From NCBI RefSeq assembly GCF_000720765.1, contig NZ_JODC01000007.1, positions 310,001 to 374,000 on the forward strand: DNA of 64,000 nt, written 5' to 3'. Below the pieces are notes generated by a model. It was not told the origin of the DNA. It saw only the letters and a list, made by a program, of their open reading frames with translations, and made no database searches. This DNA is from Streptomyces sp. NRRL S-646. GTDB taxonomy: Bacteria > Actinomycetota > Actinomycetes > Streptomycetales > Streptomycetaceae. The position numbers were made by a program, and so were the translations under genes. This document shows positions 58,701 to 61,700 of this stretch, one piece after another. Each line of letters opens with the position of its first letter. Within the stretch, counting starts at the first letter, position 1.

Positions 58701-61700
58701 CGCGGCGGACGTCGCCCGCTCCAGGATCTGTTCGACCTCCTGCGTGGTGACCGGCCGTCTCACCTCGGTGTTGACGGAGGTGGGGTCGAACGCGGGGTTG
58801 GACTTCCACTTGCCCCTGAGGTGGCTGCCCTGCGCGTCCTTGATGTGCTGCGCCCGTCTGATGAACTGCGGGCGGATACCACCGGGGAACGCGATCTCGT
58901 GCTCTTCGGTGTGCGGGTTTCCGACCTTCGCGCGTTGCGGCTCATGGCCGAGCTCATCGCCCAGTTCGTCGAACCGGTGGTCCTTGAGCGTCTGGTTGAC
59001 GTCGATGCCACCCGGCGCGTGGATCTCGTACCGGAATTTCGCGGGGTGGGTGTAGTTGTCGTCCTTCGACGTGCTGACGAACATCGAAGGGCCCCACGCG
59101 ACCACGTACTGCGCCAGGTCGGCCCTCTCGCTGCCCTTGGCCTCGAAGCCCTGCTTGAAGACGACCTTCGGCGGCCTGAGGTCGTAGCGCCACAAGGGTT
59201 CGTACGAATCGCGCCATACGACGCCCTCCGGACGCAGACCCGAAAGGTCCAGTGTGCTGTCGACGGCCGCCGCGAGCCGGTCCGGCACGATCAGCGACTG
59301 GTCGCGCAGCGCCCCGTCCTCGTCGAAGTCCCAGCGCAGCCGCGTCTCCTCCTGCCCCGGCACCGGGAGGGTCACCGCCACACCGCCGTGACCGACGCGC
59401 CGGATGTCCGCTCCCGGCACCGGCGAACCGTTGCTGTCGACCAGTCGCGGCGCGGTATCCACACCGGACGGTGTGTTGAACCGCGCGACGTGGCCGGTGC
59501 CCGGCAGCGGCACGTCCCGGTGCGTGAAGTCGCCGTCCGCGGTGAAGTGCAGTTCTCCTCCGGTGCCGGTGACTGTGAAGCCTCCGTCCGGACCGGACCC
59601 CACCGCGTGGCCGGGCAGCCGCAGACCGTCGGGGCCCACGAGCTCCAGCCGATCCGGGGCTCCGGAGGCGGCGTCACCCGCGGCCCGCGTGATCCGCACC
59701 CCCTGCTCCGACAACACCCCGGCTCCGCGCAGCGGCAACACCTGCCGCGGCGTCCTCGCGTCGGACGCCGAGGTCGAGCCCTCCCCGGACGAGTGGACCT
59801 CGGCAGGGGCGCCGGGGACGTCAACCCGCTGTGCCGCAGGCGTTGCGGACTCGTAGGTCGGGGTCGGGGGCGGGCCGTCGGCCTGACGGGTCCGGTCCGC
59901 GGTCGCGGCCTCTGCAGCACCGCCCCGCAGGCTCTCCCGCACGGCGCCGACGCCACGCTGTGCGGCCAGATCCCTGGCCGCGGCCTCGGCCCGGATCTCC
60001 CGGTCCGCCGCACCCTCGTTCTGGTGCAGTGCCTGCGCCACCCGCATCGTCGCCCAGTACTGCTCCGGGGCGCGCTCCAGCAGACCTCCGGAATTCTCGT
60101 CGATCGTGAGCCGGAACGGGAAGTGCTCCGCGGTGATCTGCGACGCCTCGGCCCAGAGCTGACGGGCCTTCGGCTCGCTCAGCTTGCCGAACTGCTGCTC
60201 GGCGAACCGGCTCAGTGATGCGCCGGGCTCGACGTCGCGGATGTCCTGATCCGTCGTGTCGTCCCGCGCGTCCTGAGCGGCGGTAATCGTCTGCCGCTCG
60301 CGCTCGGAGGCCTCTCTTTGCGCAGCCGTCTCGTCTTGCGGGGCATTCTTGGCCTGCGCAGCTGTCTTGGCCTGCGGGGCTGTCTTGGCCTGCGCAGCTG
60401 TCTTGGCCTGCGACACCGCGGGCGGCTGCGCTTCTTCGAGCCGGGAGACCATCTGCTGGGCCGCGTCCGGGGTGGGTACGGCGTCCCGCGCATCGTGGGG
60501 CGCGGCCTGCTGTTCGGGTGTACGGACCGGGGACTGGGGCTCGGCCGGGGTCGAGGAGGTCGCCGGTTCCTCCGCGGCGGCCGCGGGTGCTGTGTCGGTG
60601 GTGTTGCCGGGTGTTTCGGCGGCCTGACCGAGCCTGTCCGGCGCCACCGGCCTGGGAGCATCCCCCGGCTGCTCGGACCCGCCCGACACCACCGCCCCCG
60701 GAACATCCGCCGTCCGCGGCGCCGCCGGTCCGCCGGACTTGGCGGCCGTGTCGGGGCCGTCGGCCACGGTCTGTTCCGTGGACAGCACCTGCGGACGCTC
60801 CGGCTCGCCGGACCGTGCGGCCGCGTGCGGAGCGGACGCCGCCGAGTCCGGCGACTCCTGGCCGTCCATCCGGCCCGGTCGGGACGCGGGGGCGTCGGCG
60901 GCGGTCCGGCCGGCGCGTACTGCGGTGCCTGAGCCGGCACCACCATCCGTGCCCGCGCTGGTGCGGCCCGCGTCGCCATTGCCCGTACGGCCGACGACTG
61001 GCACCACCCTGGCGCCGCTGTGTGAGTCGGCCTGGGCGGTGTCGGAAAGGCCTGTGTCGGCAAGGGAGTTGCGACCGCCCACACGGGCGTCGTCCGCCAC
61101 GCCCGTCCTTCCGGCATCACCGTCGACCGCCCGGTCCGCCGCGGGCGAGGACACAGGCGCGCTGCCGGGCGCGGGTGCCCGCTCTGTCTCGGAGAGCTTC
61201 TGGGAAGGCGGGGCGACATGCTCCGCAAGCCGGCCGGGTTCAGTGCTCTGCGCCGTCGGCGCGGCGGGGTGCTCCGTCGGACCGGTGGCGTGCTTCGTCT
61301 GCCCGGTGGCGTGCTCGGGCTGCGTCGCCGAGGTGCCGCGGGCAGGCACCGGAGACACGTCCTGCTGCTCGTGCGTCGCCGAAGTGTCGTGGGCGGGCGC
61401 CTGGGCCGCGTCCTGGTGCTCGATCTCGGCAAGCGTCCTCTCGAGGTCCGAGACCTGCGGGACACGCGAGGGCATGGTCGCCCGGTCGACGCGTGGGCCG
61501 GAGGCCGGCGCGGGCGGCAGCTCAGAGTCGGCGGCCGGGCGGGGCCGCTGGGCCTGGGTGACGTCGGACCCGGGACGGGGTGCGGACGGTTCGACACGCA
61601 CCGGCCGCGCCTGTGAGGACGTCTCCGTGTGGCCTTGGCCGGTCGGCACATCACCCGGACGCCCCAAGGGACTCAGCGGCGCGCTCGGCAGCCCCTCGAT

